From SVTX01 sp964526505 (GTDB lineage Bacteria; Bacillota; Clostridia; Oscillospirales; CAG-272), in NCBI GenBank assembly GCA_964526505.1, contig CAZGJC010000002.1, positions 10,866-74,865 of the forward strand: DNA of 64,000 bases. The letters run 5' to 3'. Shown piece after piece: positions 27,339 to 35,284 of this stretch (positions are counted from its first letter, which is position 1; each line of letters begins with the position of its first letter). Both the position numbers and the translations under genes were made by a program. A model generated the notes under the pieces. The model saw nothing but the letters and a program-made list of their open reading frames with translations, did no database searches and was not told the DNA's origin.

Positions 27339-29000
27339 TTAATTTAACGTGATTATGCTTTCGTCCCATTTGTCGGGTGCGTTGTATCCCATAAGGTTTA
27401 CCATGGTTGCCGCAACATTGGAAAGACCGAACCGACCGTCGTCGGATTTGACGTTGTAGTGATTTTTTGCGTCGGTGTTGTCGTATATTATACAAGGAAC
27501 ACGGTTTAGCGTGTGACTTGTTTTTGCTTTCATCTTGCCGTCTTTTCCAACTTTGGGGAGTTGTGTTTTCTTGTCCATTTCAAACATTTCGTCTGCATTT
27601 CCGTGGTCGGCTGTAATAACCGCAACTCCACCGAGACTGTCTATTACGGGTAAAATTCTGCCGAGTTGGATGTCAAGTGCTTCCATAGAGCAACGAGTTG
27701 CCACAAGAGATCCGGTGTGACCTACCATGTCACCGTTGGGGAAATTTACACGCAAATACGTGTATTTCCCGGATTTGAGTGCTTCGATAAGTTTGTCTGT
27801 TATTTCGGCACATTTCATCCATGGTCTTTGTTCAAAAGGAACAACGTCTGACGGAACTTCAACGTACGTTTCGAGTTCTTCCGAGAATTTCCCCGATTTG
27901 TTACCGTTCCAGAAGTACGTAACGTGTCCGTATTTTTGAGTTTCGGATATTGCATATTGCGATACGCCTGTTCCGGCGAGATATTCGCCCATGGTTTCCG
28001 TGATTTCCGGAGGAGATACGAGATATTTGCGGGGGATGTGGAGGTCGCCGTCGTATTCAAGCATACCGGCAAATACAACGTGTGGAACTCTTATTCTGTC
28101 AAATTTATCAAATTGACCTTCGGGTGCATCGAATGTTTTGGAGATTTCAATCGAACGGTCTCCTCTGAAATTGAAAAATATCACGCTGTCTCCATCTTCT
28201 ATTGTTCCCACAGGCTTTCCGTCTTCGGCGATAACGAAAGGAGGGAGGTCTTGGTCTATTACATGGTATTCGTCTCTATACGTTCGTACCGCTTGTGCTG
28301 CATTTTCAAATTGTCTGCCTTCACCAAGCACGTGAGTTTTCCATCCCAGTTCAACCATTGCCCAATTTGCTTCGTACCTATCCATAGTTATCTTCATTCT
28401 TCCGCCGCCACTTGCTATTTTTATTGAACAGTTTTCATCGGAAAGAGAAGAAATGTAATCTTCAAAAGGATTTATATAGTCAAGGGCAGATGTCTCTCCA
28501 ACATCTCTGCCGTCAATCAATATATGAATTCTTATATTGTGTATTCCTTCGGATTTTGCACGTACTATCATGGATTTGAGGTGGTCTATATGTGAATGAA
28601 CGTTTCCGTCAGAGAAGAGACCCAAAAAGTGCAATGTGGAATTGTTGTTTTTAACATTGCCGATTATTTCTTTCCACGTTTCCGATGTGAACATTTTTTC
28701 GGTTTCGATGGATTGAGTCACGAGTTTTGCACCTTGTGCGAAAACCTGACCCGCACCTAAGGCGTTATGTCCCACTTCGGAGTTGCCCATGTCGTCGTCG
28801 GAGGGAAGACCTACTGCGGTTCCGTGTGCTTTAAGTTTAACCATAGGGTATTCTTTCATTATTCTGTCAAGGTTTGGAGTATACGCCTGTGCAACTGCGT
28901 TTGAAACCGTATCGGGAGCAAGTCCTACGCCGTCCATAACAATTGTGACGACAGGACCGTTAACACCCTTAAAAGATGATTTTTCAAGTGTAAGTGCCAT
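27339..29000 (-). CDS. gpmI: Phosphoglycerate mutase, 2,3-bisphosphoglycerate-independent
   Basis: Manganese-dependent glycolytic enzyme interconverting 3- and 2-phosphoglycerate. The phosphatase-domain metal motif is VTIVMDGVGL, the phosphoserine is in DMGNSEVGHNALGAG (about residue 75), and the transferase and metal residues recur in ADHGNADEMFE and SHTLNRVPCI. The 553 residues are about 40 longer than most GpmI, the longer form seen in several clostridia. In spores this enzyme is pH-sensitive and keeps 3-phosphoglycerate stored, which fits a spore-former. It has its own promoter. Confidence 0.95.
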   Translation of the reverse strand: MALTLEKSSFKGVNGPVVTIVMDGVGLAPDTVSNAVAQAYTPNLDRIMKEYPMVKLKAHGTAVGLPSDDDMGNSEVGHNALGAGQVFAQGAKLVTQSIETEKMFTSETWKEIIGNVKNNNSTLHFLGLFSDGNVHSHIDHLKSMIVRAKSEGIHNIRIHILIDGRDVGETSALDYINPFEDYISSLSDENCSIKIASGGGRMKITMDRYEANWAMVELGWKTHVLGEGRQFENAAQAVRTYRDEYHVIDQDLPPFVIAEDGKPVGTIEDGDSVIFFNFRGDRSIEISKTFDAPEGQFDKFDRIRVPHVVFAGMLEYDGDLHIPRKYLVSPPEITETMGEYLAGTGVSQYAISETQKYGHVTYFWNGNKSGKFSEELETYVEVPSDVVPFEQRPWMKCAEITDKLIEALKSGKYTYLRVNFPNGDMVGHTGSLVATRCSMEALDIQLGRILPVIDSLGGVAVITADHGNADEMFEMDKKTQLPKVGKDGKMKAKTSHTLNRVPCIIYDNTDAKNHYNVKSDDGRFGLSNVAATMVNLMGYNAPDKWDESIITLN

Positions 29001-29042
29001 AAATATTATGTCCTTTCGGTTAAATAAATTTATATCTATATG

Positions 29043-29071
29043 AGTATAACCCCAATTTACCTTTTTTTCAA
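29043..29071 (-). promoter_or_regulatory. Sigma-A promoter for gpmI
   Basis: Minus strand TTGAAA (29071-29066), 17-base spacer, TATACT (29048-29043), about 42 bases ahead of the start. Confidence 0.72.
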
Positions 29072-29128
29072 GTGTAAAATGAAAAAATTTACAAATATTA
29101 TGGCTTTTATGTAAAATTTTATTTCCTA

Positions 29129-29157
29129 TTGCTTTTTGGACTTAAAAGGTGTATAAT
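29129..29157 (+). promoter_or_regulatory. Sigma-A promoter for the Mrp gene
   Basis: TTGCTT (29129-29134), 17-base spacer, TATAAT (29152-29157); divergent from the gpmI promoter. Confidence 0.7.
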
Positions 29158-29201
29158 TATAATATTATATGCAATAAATTATTTTTGATAGGAGATAAAA
29201 A

Positions 29202-30035
29202 ATGTCAGAATGTACTCACAATTGTGCAACTTGTGCCAATTCTGGTAATTGCTCTTCGCAAATTGTTCGTGATGAGGCAAATCCCAAAAGTTCCGTGGGG
29301 CATATTATAGCGGTTGTAAGTGGTAAGGGTGGAGTAGGTAAATCACTCGTTACGTCGATGCTTGCCGTAAATATGAGTCGCCTTGGTTATCGTGTAGGAA
29401 TACTGGATGCGGATATTACGGGTCCGTCAATCCCGAAAGCGTTCGGACTTCACGATCCCGTAGAAGGAGACAGAGAAGGCTCGATGATTCCACCTCAAAC
29501 AACAACGGGTATACAGATGATGTCCGTAAATCTTATGCTTGATGATGAAACCAAACCTGTGGTTTGGCGTGGTTCGCTCATATCAACTACCGTACGTCAA
29601 TTTTGGAAAGACACAATATGGGACGGAATTGACTATTTATTTATAGATTGTCCTCCCGGAACGGGAGACGTTCCGCTTACGGTATTCCAATATATTCCGA
29701 TTGACGGTGTGGTTATTGTTTCATCTCCCCAAGAACTTGTGTCTATGATCGTAAAAAAAGCGGCCAATATGGCGGATATGATGGACGTTCCGGTTTTGGG
29801 ACTTGTTGAAAATATGAGTTACGTAAAGTGTCCCGACTGCGGAAAAGAATTGAAGATATTCGGCGAATCGCATATCGAAGAAATCGCAAAGGAATTCGGA
29901 TACGACTTGCTGGCAAAAATGCCGATAGATACAGAACTTGCTTCCTATGTGGATAAGGGATGGATTGAACTTACAAAGGCGGAATACCTAAAAGACGCCA
30001 CTGAAAAAATAGTTGAAAAATGCAATAAACAATAA
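29202..30035 (+). CDS. Mrp/NBP35-type ATPase, iron-sulfur cluster carrier
   Basis: MinD-like P-loop ATPase that binds and hands over Fe-S clusters. The N terminus has a cysteine cluster (CTHNCATCANSGNC, residues 4-17) as in eukaryotic NBP35. Then come the deviant Walker A VVSGKGGVGKSLVTS (about 37-50), ILDADITGPSIP, FIDCPPGTGDVPL and the cluster-bridging CxxC in YVKCPDCGKEL (about residue 210). Its 277 residues are typical of the short clostridial form. It stands alone between a promoter and a terminator. Target apoproteins cannot be inferred. Confidence 0.92.
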   Translation: MSECTHNCATCANSGNCSSQIVRDEANPKSSVGHIIAVVSGKGGVGKSLVTSMLAVNMSRLGYRVGILDADITGPSIPKAFGLHDPVEGDREGSMIPPQTTTGIQMMSVNLMLDDETKPVVWRGSLISTTVRQFWKDTIWDGIDYLFIDCPPGTGDVPLTVFQYIPIDGVVIVSSPQELVSMIVKKAANMADMMDVPVLGLVENMSYVKCPDCGKELKIFGESHIEEIAKEFGYDLLAKMPIDTELASYVDKGWIELTKAEYLKDATEKIVEKCNKQ

Positions 30036-30051
30036 CATCAAAGAAAGTAGG

Positions 30052-30083
30052 ACTCCGAGGGAAATATCGGAGTTTTACTTGTT
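30052..30083 (+). terminator. Terminator after the Mrp gene
   Basis: Stem ACTCCGA / TCGGAGT (30052-30058 and 30067-30073) followed by TTTTACTTGTTTT. Confidence 0.75.
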
Positions 30084-30101
30084 TTGAGATAATATGAGGT
30101 T

Positions 30102-30740
30102 ATGAAATTCATAATAAAAATCAAAGACAAACCGGTATTCAAACTTGTTTCGGCGTTCTCGTTTGCTATTATACTGCTTTTGCTTGCCGTTATTATAGTA
30201 AATTTTGCGGTTGTGGATTCAACCGAAGATAATATTTATTCTCACGACGCAATTCCCACAATGGCAAGCCGGGGCGATAAATATGACTATATACTTGTTT
30301 TCGGTTGCGGAGTTAAGGGGGACGGCAGTCTCACTGACATGTTAAGAGATAGGGTCAAAGTGGGAGCGGAACTGTATTTTTCGGGAATTTCGGATAAGAT
30401 AATTATGTCGGGGGACCGCTCCGGTGAAAGTTACGATGAACCTATTGCTATGAAAAAATATGCCGTGGAACTCGGCGTTCCGCAAGAAAATATAATTTGC
30501 GATTATGAGGGGTACTCCACGCATGAATCTGTTGACAGATTTGAGGAACTGTACGGCGAGTCAAGTGTTATTTTGGTTTCGCAGAAATATCATTTGAACA
30601 GGGCGTTATATATAGCACACGAACAGGGAGTTTATAAATCCGTTGCCGTAGAAGCGGATCTTGATACTTATCGCAAGCAAAAGATATATGAGATAAGGGA
30701 AATTCTTGCCAGATTTAAAGACGTTATTTTTTTGAATTGA
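30102..30740 (+). CDS. YdcF/SanA-like DUF218 membrane protein
   Basis: Single N-terminal membrane helix (about residues 16-38) followed by a DUF218 domain: DYILVFGCGVKGDGSLTDMLRDR, KIIMSGDRSGESYDEPIAM, YSTHESVDRF and SQKYHLNRALYIA are the conserved blocks of the SanA/ElyC/YdcF family. Relatives affect envelope integrity and vancomycin sensitivity in E. coli; the biochemical activity is not settled. It has 212 residues. It begins 66 bases after the Mrp gene behind a terminator and ends at a large hairpin shared with dpaB. Confidence 0.85.
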   Translation: MKFIIKIKDKPVFKLVSAFSFAIILLLLAVIIVNFAVVDSTEDNIYSHDAIPTMASRGDKYDYILVFGCGVKGDGSLTDMLRDRVKVGAELYFSGISDKIIMSGDRSGESYDEPIAMKKYAVELGVPQENIICDYEGYSTHESVDRFEELYGESSVILVSQKYHLNRALYIAHEQGVYKSVAVEADLDTYRKQKIYEIREILARFKDVIFLN

Positions 30741-30753
30741 ATAACTAAACTAT

Positions 30754-30801
30754 ACCGCTTGTAGCGTGCCTAAATGCCACGAATTACAAGCGGTTGATTT
30801 T
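30754..30801. terminator. Terminator between the DUF218 gene and dpaB
   Basis: Ten-base stem ACCGCTTGTA / TACAAGCGGT (30754-30763 and 30785-30794) enclosing a smaller CGTG/CACG hairpin, followed by TTGATTTTT. The genes converge here, so it may stop both. Confidence 0.75.
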
Positions 30802-31361
30802 TATATAAATATTTTGCGTACTTGATGACCCGAAACAGCCTTTTTTACGGTCTCTTCCACACGGCTGAAATCCGCAACGAGCGAATGAGGTTTTTTCTCC
30901 GGATCGTCTTGAATCATCGGAACGAAATAGACATTCTTCCGTATCAACATTTTTGATATGTTTGCAAGATTTGCCGACATTGCGTCATTTGATGCCAGTG
31001 CAATTATAAGCGGTTTGTCGCTCCGAAGGTGTGCTTTCGCAGCCATACATACGGGGGTATCGGTAATTCCGTTTGCAATTTTTGCAAGAGTATTTCCCGT
31101 ACAAGGACATATTATAAGAATATCCAGCGGTGTTTGAGGACCGAGTGGCTCGGCGTCGCAGATGTTATTGATTATTGTATGACAACATATGGAACGTATT
31201 TCTTCTCGCCAATGTTCGGCACTTCCGAATCTTGTGTCGGTATTATACGCATTATAACTCATAATAGGAACGATGTCCTTATATGTATTCTTTATGTTTT
31301 TAAGTGTGTCGCACATTTTTTCAAAATTGCAGAATGATCCGCATACGGCAAACCCAATCAT
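30801..31361 (-). CDS. dpaB: Dipicolinate synthase subunit B
   Basis: With DpaA forms the enzyme that makes dipicolinic acid, the spore-core Ca-DPA compound that gives heat resistance; in Bacillus it is called SpoVFB and is made in the mother cell. The 186 residues form a flavoprotein-like (UbiX/Dfp-type) fold: MIGFAVCGSFCNFEKM at the start, then LDILIICPCTGNTLAKIANGITDTPV and the AASNDAMSANL-like region (ALASNDAMSANLAN). It overlaps dpaA by four bases. Many clostridia lack this operon and use EtfA instead, so its presence is informative. Confidence 0.93.
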   Translation of the reverse strand: MIGFAVCGSFCNFEKMCDTLKNIKNTYKDIVPIMSYNAYNTDTRFGSAEHWREEIRSICCHTIINNICDAEPLGPQTPLDILIICPCTGNTLAKIANGITDTPVCMAAKAHLRSDKPLIIALASNDAMSANLANISKMLIRKNVYFVPMIQDDPEKKPHSLVADFSRVEETVKKAVSGHQVRKIFI

Positions 31362-32263
31362 ATAAATATTCCCCTTTCTTTCATACTATCATATATACTG
31401 TCTAAAATGTAGCCCCCGGAACTTTCGGGGAAACACCTGCCGGGTAGGGAAGGAGCGAAAATGACTTTCATGCCGATATTTCTTGCCACCGTCAAATCTA
31501 TGCCTCCGGGACAAGACGCAAGTTCAATATACGTTCCGCTATCGGCTTTTCCAATGATACTGCTGTTGAATATAAGTGCGGGTACGGTATTGAAAATCAA
31601 GTCGCTTTTCTCTACTTCATAACGTAGGGCGTCACTGCTATCAGGGCATCCTATTTTGACGGATTTGAATCCCAATTCGCTTATCTTTGAAATTGCGTCA
31701 TCACTTCTCGCCACTATTGTAATACTTGCACCAAATGATTTTAGCAGATTTATAAGATGCTGTGATATTCTTCCGAATCCGCACACGAGTATATGACTGT
31801 CTTTGAGGGTGATATCGGAATTTTCCATAGCAATCATAATCGCTCCCTCTGCCGTGGCTTGTGCATTTTTTAGGAGAAACTCTTTGTCTGACGAGTAATC
31901 TATAAGCGATACATTTTGATCTATTGCCGAATTTGCAATGGATTGATTTACATTTCCTGCAAGAACGAATTTTACTCCGTGATTTTTCGCACATTTAAAA
32001 ACGTCATCAATACACACATTATTATTTGTGTGGAGTGAGAAAATATTTATATTGTCACGAGATATCGGGTGGGGTAAAATTAAAAATTCTCCCGATTCTA
32101 TCGCTTTTTCCAATGTTGAGCAAACGGTTATACCGTATGAAGATAGATCCTCGCTGAGCATATAAGCAAAAACAGTGTGTCCTCTGGATACTAAACGTTT
32201 TGCAATGACAGCCATTCTTTTGTCACCGCCAATGACGGTAAATCTATATTTGATATATTTCAT
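31358..32263 (-). CDS. dpaA: Dipicolinate synthase subunit A
   Basis: Rossmann-fold subunit that reduces the dihydrodipicolinate-derived intermediate in dipicolinic acid synthesis. The N-terminal YRFTVIGGDKRMAVIAKRL and the central nucleotide-binding strand HILVCGFGRISQHLINLLKSFGA (about residues 155-180) are both visible; the C terminus holds ELASCPGGIDLTVARNIG and the closing APSLPGRCFPESSGGYI, which are diagnostic for the SpoVFA family. It has 301 residues. GGAGG precedes the start. A candidate sigma-K promoter lies upstream, fitting late mother-cell expression. Confidence 0.94.
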   Translation of the reverse strand: MKYIKYRFTVIGGDKRMAVIAKRLVSRGHTVFAYMLSEDLSSYGITVCSTLEKAIESGEFLILPHPISRDNINIFSLHTNNNVCIDDVFKCAKNHGVKFVLAGNVNQSIANSAIDQNVSLIDYSSDKEFLLKNAQATAEGAIMIAMENSDITLKDSHILVCGFGRISQHLINLLKSFGASITIVARSDDAISKISELGFKSVKIGCPDSSDALRYEVEKSDLIFNTVPALIFNSSIIGKADSGTYIELASCPGGIDLTVARNIGMKVIFAPSLPGRCFPESSGGYILDSIYDSMKERGIFI

Positions 32264-32298
32264 AAGTGCCTCCGAACCAGAGAAAAAACTCTCACTGC

Positions 32299-32328
32299 CA
32301 TTTTATGCCGGTTTGTCGATAAATGTCA
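32299..32328 (-). promoter_or_regulatory. Candidate sigma-K promoter for dpaAB
   Basis: On the minus strand TGACA (32328-32324) and CATAAAATG (32307-32299) are 16 bases apart, close to the Bacillus sigma-K pattern AC-N16/17-CATAnnnTA with one mismatch in the last position, about 36 bases before dpaA. No good sigma-A promoter is visible here. Confidence 0.4.
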
Positions 32329-32457
32329 TCTGTCGAAATATAAAATATTCGCAAAAGAATAGCTATGTTAACAGAAAATTCATACAAAAAAATGACTCTT
32401 ATGTTATAATTATCATAACTGAAAAAATGCAGAATATTTGTTTTTACGGAGGCAATT

Positions 32458-33930
32458 ATGGCAGAATTAAAAATGCTTGCTATCGACCTTGGTGCGTCGA
32501 GTGGCAGAGGTATCGTTGGCTCATTTGACGGCGAAAAACTTACACTCAGAGAAAATCATCGTTTTTCAAATGATCCTGTTTTTGTAAACGGCAGATTTAC
32601 GTGGGACATTCTCAGAATATTTTTCGAGATTAAAAATTCAATAACCAAAACGGTTATCGAAGGAGACAACGTAACATCTATGGGTATTGATACCTGGGGC
32701 GTTGACTATGCGTTACTCGACAAAAACGGTAGAATGATGGCTAACCCGACTCATTACCGTGACACGAGAACGGCTAATATCACTGATTACGTAAAACAGT
32801 TTGTTTCTCCTGAGGAAATTTATAAAATCACCGGTATTCAAGCGTGCGATTTTAATACTTTAAACCAGCTTGCGGCAGACAAGCGTGACGACAGTGAAAT
32901 GATTGACAGAGCGGATAAGATGTTGTTTATCCCCGACCTTTTGAACTATTTCCTTACCGGAAAAATGGCAACCGAGTATACAATTGCATCTACCGGTATG
33001 ATACTCGATGCGGCAAAGAGAGAATTTGCTTACAGCCTTACAGATGCCATCGGTGTCAAGAGATCGCTTTTCGCACCTCTTGTTCAGCCGGGTAACTGTC
33101 TTGGTGGTCTTCTTCCTCAAATTAACGATGAAGTCGGAAAGAACAATATAAAGGTTGTAAACGTTGCTTCTCATGATACGGCAAGTGCTGTAATATCTGT
33201 TCCGGCATCCAATGACGACTTTATCTACATATCCAGCGGTACGTGGTCGCTTATGGGCGGAGAACTTAACGGTCCTCTTATAAATGATGCTACAAGACTT
33301 GCCAACTTCACTAATGAAGGCGGTGCATTGAATACGATAAGATTCCTTAAAAACATTATGGGCCTTTGGATTATTCAAGAGTCGAGAAGACAATGGAAAC
33401 GTGAAGGAAAAGATTACAGTTTTGCTCAGATGGAAGCGTGGGCAAAGGAAGCAACTCCTTTCAGATCGCTTATAAATCCCGATTATTACACGTTTGGAAC
33501 ACCCGGAAATATGCCAGAGAAAATTCGTGACTACTGCCGTATGACCGGTCAGCCGGTTCCCGAAACGGTAGGTGAAGTTGTTCGTTGTATTTACGAATCC
33601 CTTGCACTCAAATACAGATATACCGTTGATACAATCGAAAAACTTAACGGTAAGAAGACGAAGATGATAAACGTAGTCGGTGGCGGAACCAAAGATAAGT
33701 TCCTCTCACAAATGACCGCCGATGCTTGTGCTATCCCTGTTTGTGCAGGTCCCGAGGAAGCAACGTCCATCGGTAACCTTATGATGCAGGCAATTGCCGC
33801 AGGTGAGGTTAAAGACCTTTCCGAAGCACGTGAAATCGTAAGAAATTCGTTTGAACTTAAACATTATGAACCCACCTCTGATAGAGGTGCATGGGATGAG
33901 GCTTACGGAAGATTTTGCAGTCTTAATTGA
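32458..33930 (+). CDS. rhaB: Rhamnulokinase
   Basis: FGGY-family kinase that phosphorylates L-rhamnulose. The N-terminal ATP-binding block is MLAIDLGASSGRGIVG and is followed by SMGIDTWGVDYALLD and the substrate-loop NPTHYRDTRT; the C-terminal domain has the catalytic region ASHDTASAVISVPA, YISSGTWSLMGGE and the adenosine motif NVVGGGTKDKFLSQMTADA. Its 490 residues match RhaB. It lies alone: no rhaA, rhaD or AraC regulator is nearby, so either the pathway is elsewhere or the gene was acquired singly. GGAGG precedes the ATG. Confidence 0.9.
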   Translation: MAELKMLAIDLGASSGRGIVGSFDGEKLTLRENHRFSNDPVFVNGRFTWDILRIFFEIKNSITKTVIEGDNVTSMGIDTWGVDYALLDKNGRMMANPTHYRDTRTANITDYVKQFVSPEEIYKITGIQACDFNTLNQLAADKRDDSEMIDRADKMLFIPDLLNYFLTGKMATEYTIASTGMILDAAKREFAYSLTDAIGVKRSLFAPLVQPGNCLGGLLPQINDEVGKNNIKVVNVASHDTASAVISVPASNDDFIYISSGTWSLMGGELNGPLINDATRLANFTNEGGALNTIRFLKNIMGLWIIQESRRQWKREGKDYSFAQMEAWAKEATPFRSLINPDYYTFGTPGNMPEKIRDYCRMTGQPVPETVGEVVRCIYESLALKYRYTVDTIEKLNGKKTKMINVVGGGTKDKFLSQMTADACAIPVCAGPEEATSIGNLMMQAIAAGEVKDLSEAREIVRNSFELKHYEPTSDRGAWDEAYGRFCSLN

Positions 33931-33973
33931 TGATTTACATTGATAGAGGCGTAATTTTAATTTCCAATAAAGC

Positions 33974-34002
33974 GGTGTGCGGTTTTACTCCGCACACCTT
34001 CC
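33974..34002 (+). terminator. Hairpin between rhaB and prs
   Basis: Nine-base stem GGTGTGCGG / CCGCACACC (33974-33982 and 33990-33998) with a seven-base loop, but followed only by TTCCC, so it may be a weak terminator or an RNA-processing/stabilising hairpin. Confidence 0.55.
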
Positions 34003-34034
34003 CATAAACACAATAACAATATCGGAGGAGCAAA

Positions 34035-35162
34035 ATGAAGGAAGCACAAATTGCAGAACTCAGTGTCATAGGAATGAGGGGCAGTGAGGCGTTCGTAGAA
34101 CAAGTTGATAATTATCTTAAAGATTGGCGTAGACATAACAGTGAGGATACATATCTTACGGAAGTTATTTGTCCGAGATTCGGTACCGGCGAGGGTAAAG
34201 CGGTTATTCATCAATCAATGAGAGGGCAAGACGTATATATATTCTGTGATACGTTTAATTTCGGCGTAAAATATCGCATGCACGGTATGGAAGTTCCGAT
34301 GAGTCCCGATGACCATTATGCCGACCTTAAACGAATCATAGCGGCAATTGCAGGTAAGGCACGCAGAATAACGGTTATTATGCCTATGCTATATGAGGGT
34401 AGACAGCACAAACGAAGTGCAAGAGAGTCTCTTGACTGTGCAATTATGCTTCAAGAACTTGTATCAATGGGCGTTTCGAATATCATAACTTTCGATGCTC
34501 ATGACGCACGAATTTCAAATGCTATTCCTCTTTCGGGTTTTGATAACGTAAGACCGTCATATCAAATGATCAAAGCACTTATCAAAGCGGTTCCGGATAT
34601 TGTTATTAACAAAGAAAATCTTATTATGATTTCGCCTGATGAGGGTGCTATGTCCAGGTGTATGTACTATTCATCTGTACTTGGTGTCGACATCGGGATG
34701 TTCTACAAGAGACGTAACTATTCTGTTGTCATAAACGGAAAGAATCCGATAGAGGCACATGAGTATCTCGGTCAGGATTTGACAAACAAAGACGTTGTCA
34801 TTGTTGACGATATGATATCTTCCGGGGAGTCATTGCTTGACGTTTGTTCTCAACTCAAAAACAGAGGTGCAAAAAGAATTTTTGCATTTGCAACTTTCGG
34901 TCTTTTCACAGATGGTTTTGAAAAGTTTGATAAAGCATATGCCGATGGAACAATATCTAAGATATTTACAACGAATCTTATTTATCGTCGTCCCGGATTG
35001 CTTGAAAAAGAGTGGCATGTTGATGTTAATATGTGTAAATATGTTTCATATATAATTGATACACTTAACCATGATGCTACAATCAGCGGATTGCTCGATC
35101 CTGCAAAGAAAATAACATCTATTGTTGCAAAACACAAAAATGAGATGGAAAATTTAAAATGA
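34035..35162 (+). CDS. prs: Ribose-phosphate pyrophosphokinase, long divergent form
   Basis: Makes PRPP from ribose 5-phosphate and ATP for nucleotides, histidine and tryptophan. The PRPP-binding loop is VVIVDDMISSGESLLDV (about residue 255), the flexible catalytic loop is FYKRRNYS, and ITFDAHDARISNAIPL corresponds to the ITVDLHA metal-binding block. It has 375 residues instead of about 315, with an N-terminal extension and MPMLYEGRQHKR where the common enzyme has MPYFGYARQDR-like sequence. This variant occurs in clostridia and may be regulated differently. It has a good GGAGG site and a strong terminator. Confidence 0.88.
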   Translation: MKEAQIAELSVIGMRGSEAFVEQVDNYLKDWRRHNSEDTYLTEVICPRFGTGEGKAVIHQSMRGQDVYIFCDTFNFGVKYRMHGMEVPMSPDDHYADLKRIIAAIAGKARRITVIMPMLYEGRQHKRSARESLDCAIMLQELVSMGVSNIITFDAHDARISNAIPLSGFDNVRPSYQMIKALIKAVPDIVINKENLIMISPDEGAMSRCMYYSSVLGVDIGMFYKRRNYSVVINGKNPIEAHEYLGQDLTNKDVVIVDDMISSGESLLDVCSQLKNRGAKRIFAFATFGLFTDGFEKFDKAYADGTISKIFTTNLIYRRPGLLEKEWHVDVNMCKYVSYIIDTLNHDATISGLLDPAKKITSIVAKHKNEMENLK

Positions 35163-35168
35163 GCAGAC

Positions 35169-35200
35169 AAAAACGCCGTAAAGATTTACGGCGTTTTTGT
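35169..35200 (+). terminator. Terminator of prs
   Basis: Twelve-base stem AAACGCCGTAAA / TTTACGGCGTTT around a three-base loop, followed by TTTGTTG. Confidence 0.9.
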
Positions 35201-35284
35201 TGTCAATTCACAGGCAGTTAATAAATATGTGATAGCATTAAGTGTTACAATAATAGAGCATAATATTCAAAAAGGATAATTATA

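Noticed and set aside
27924..28427. 167-codon open frame antisense to gpmI
   Set aside because: Shadow of gpmI; no start signal.
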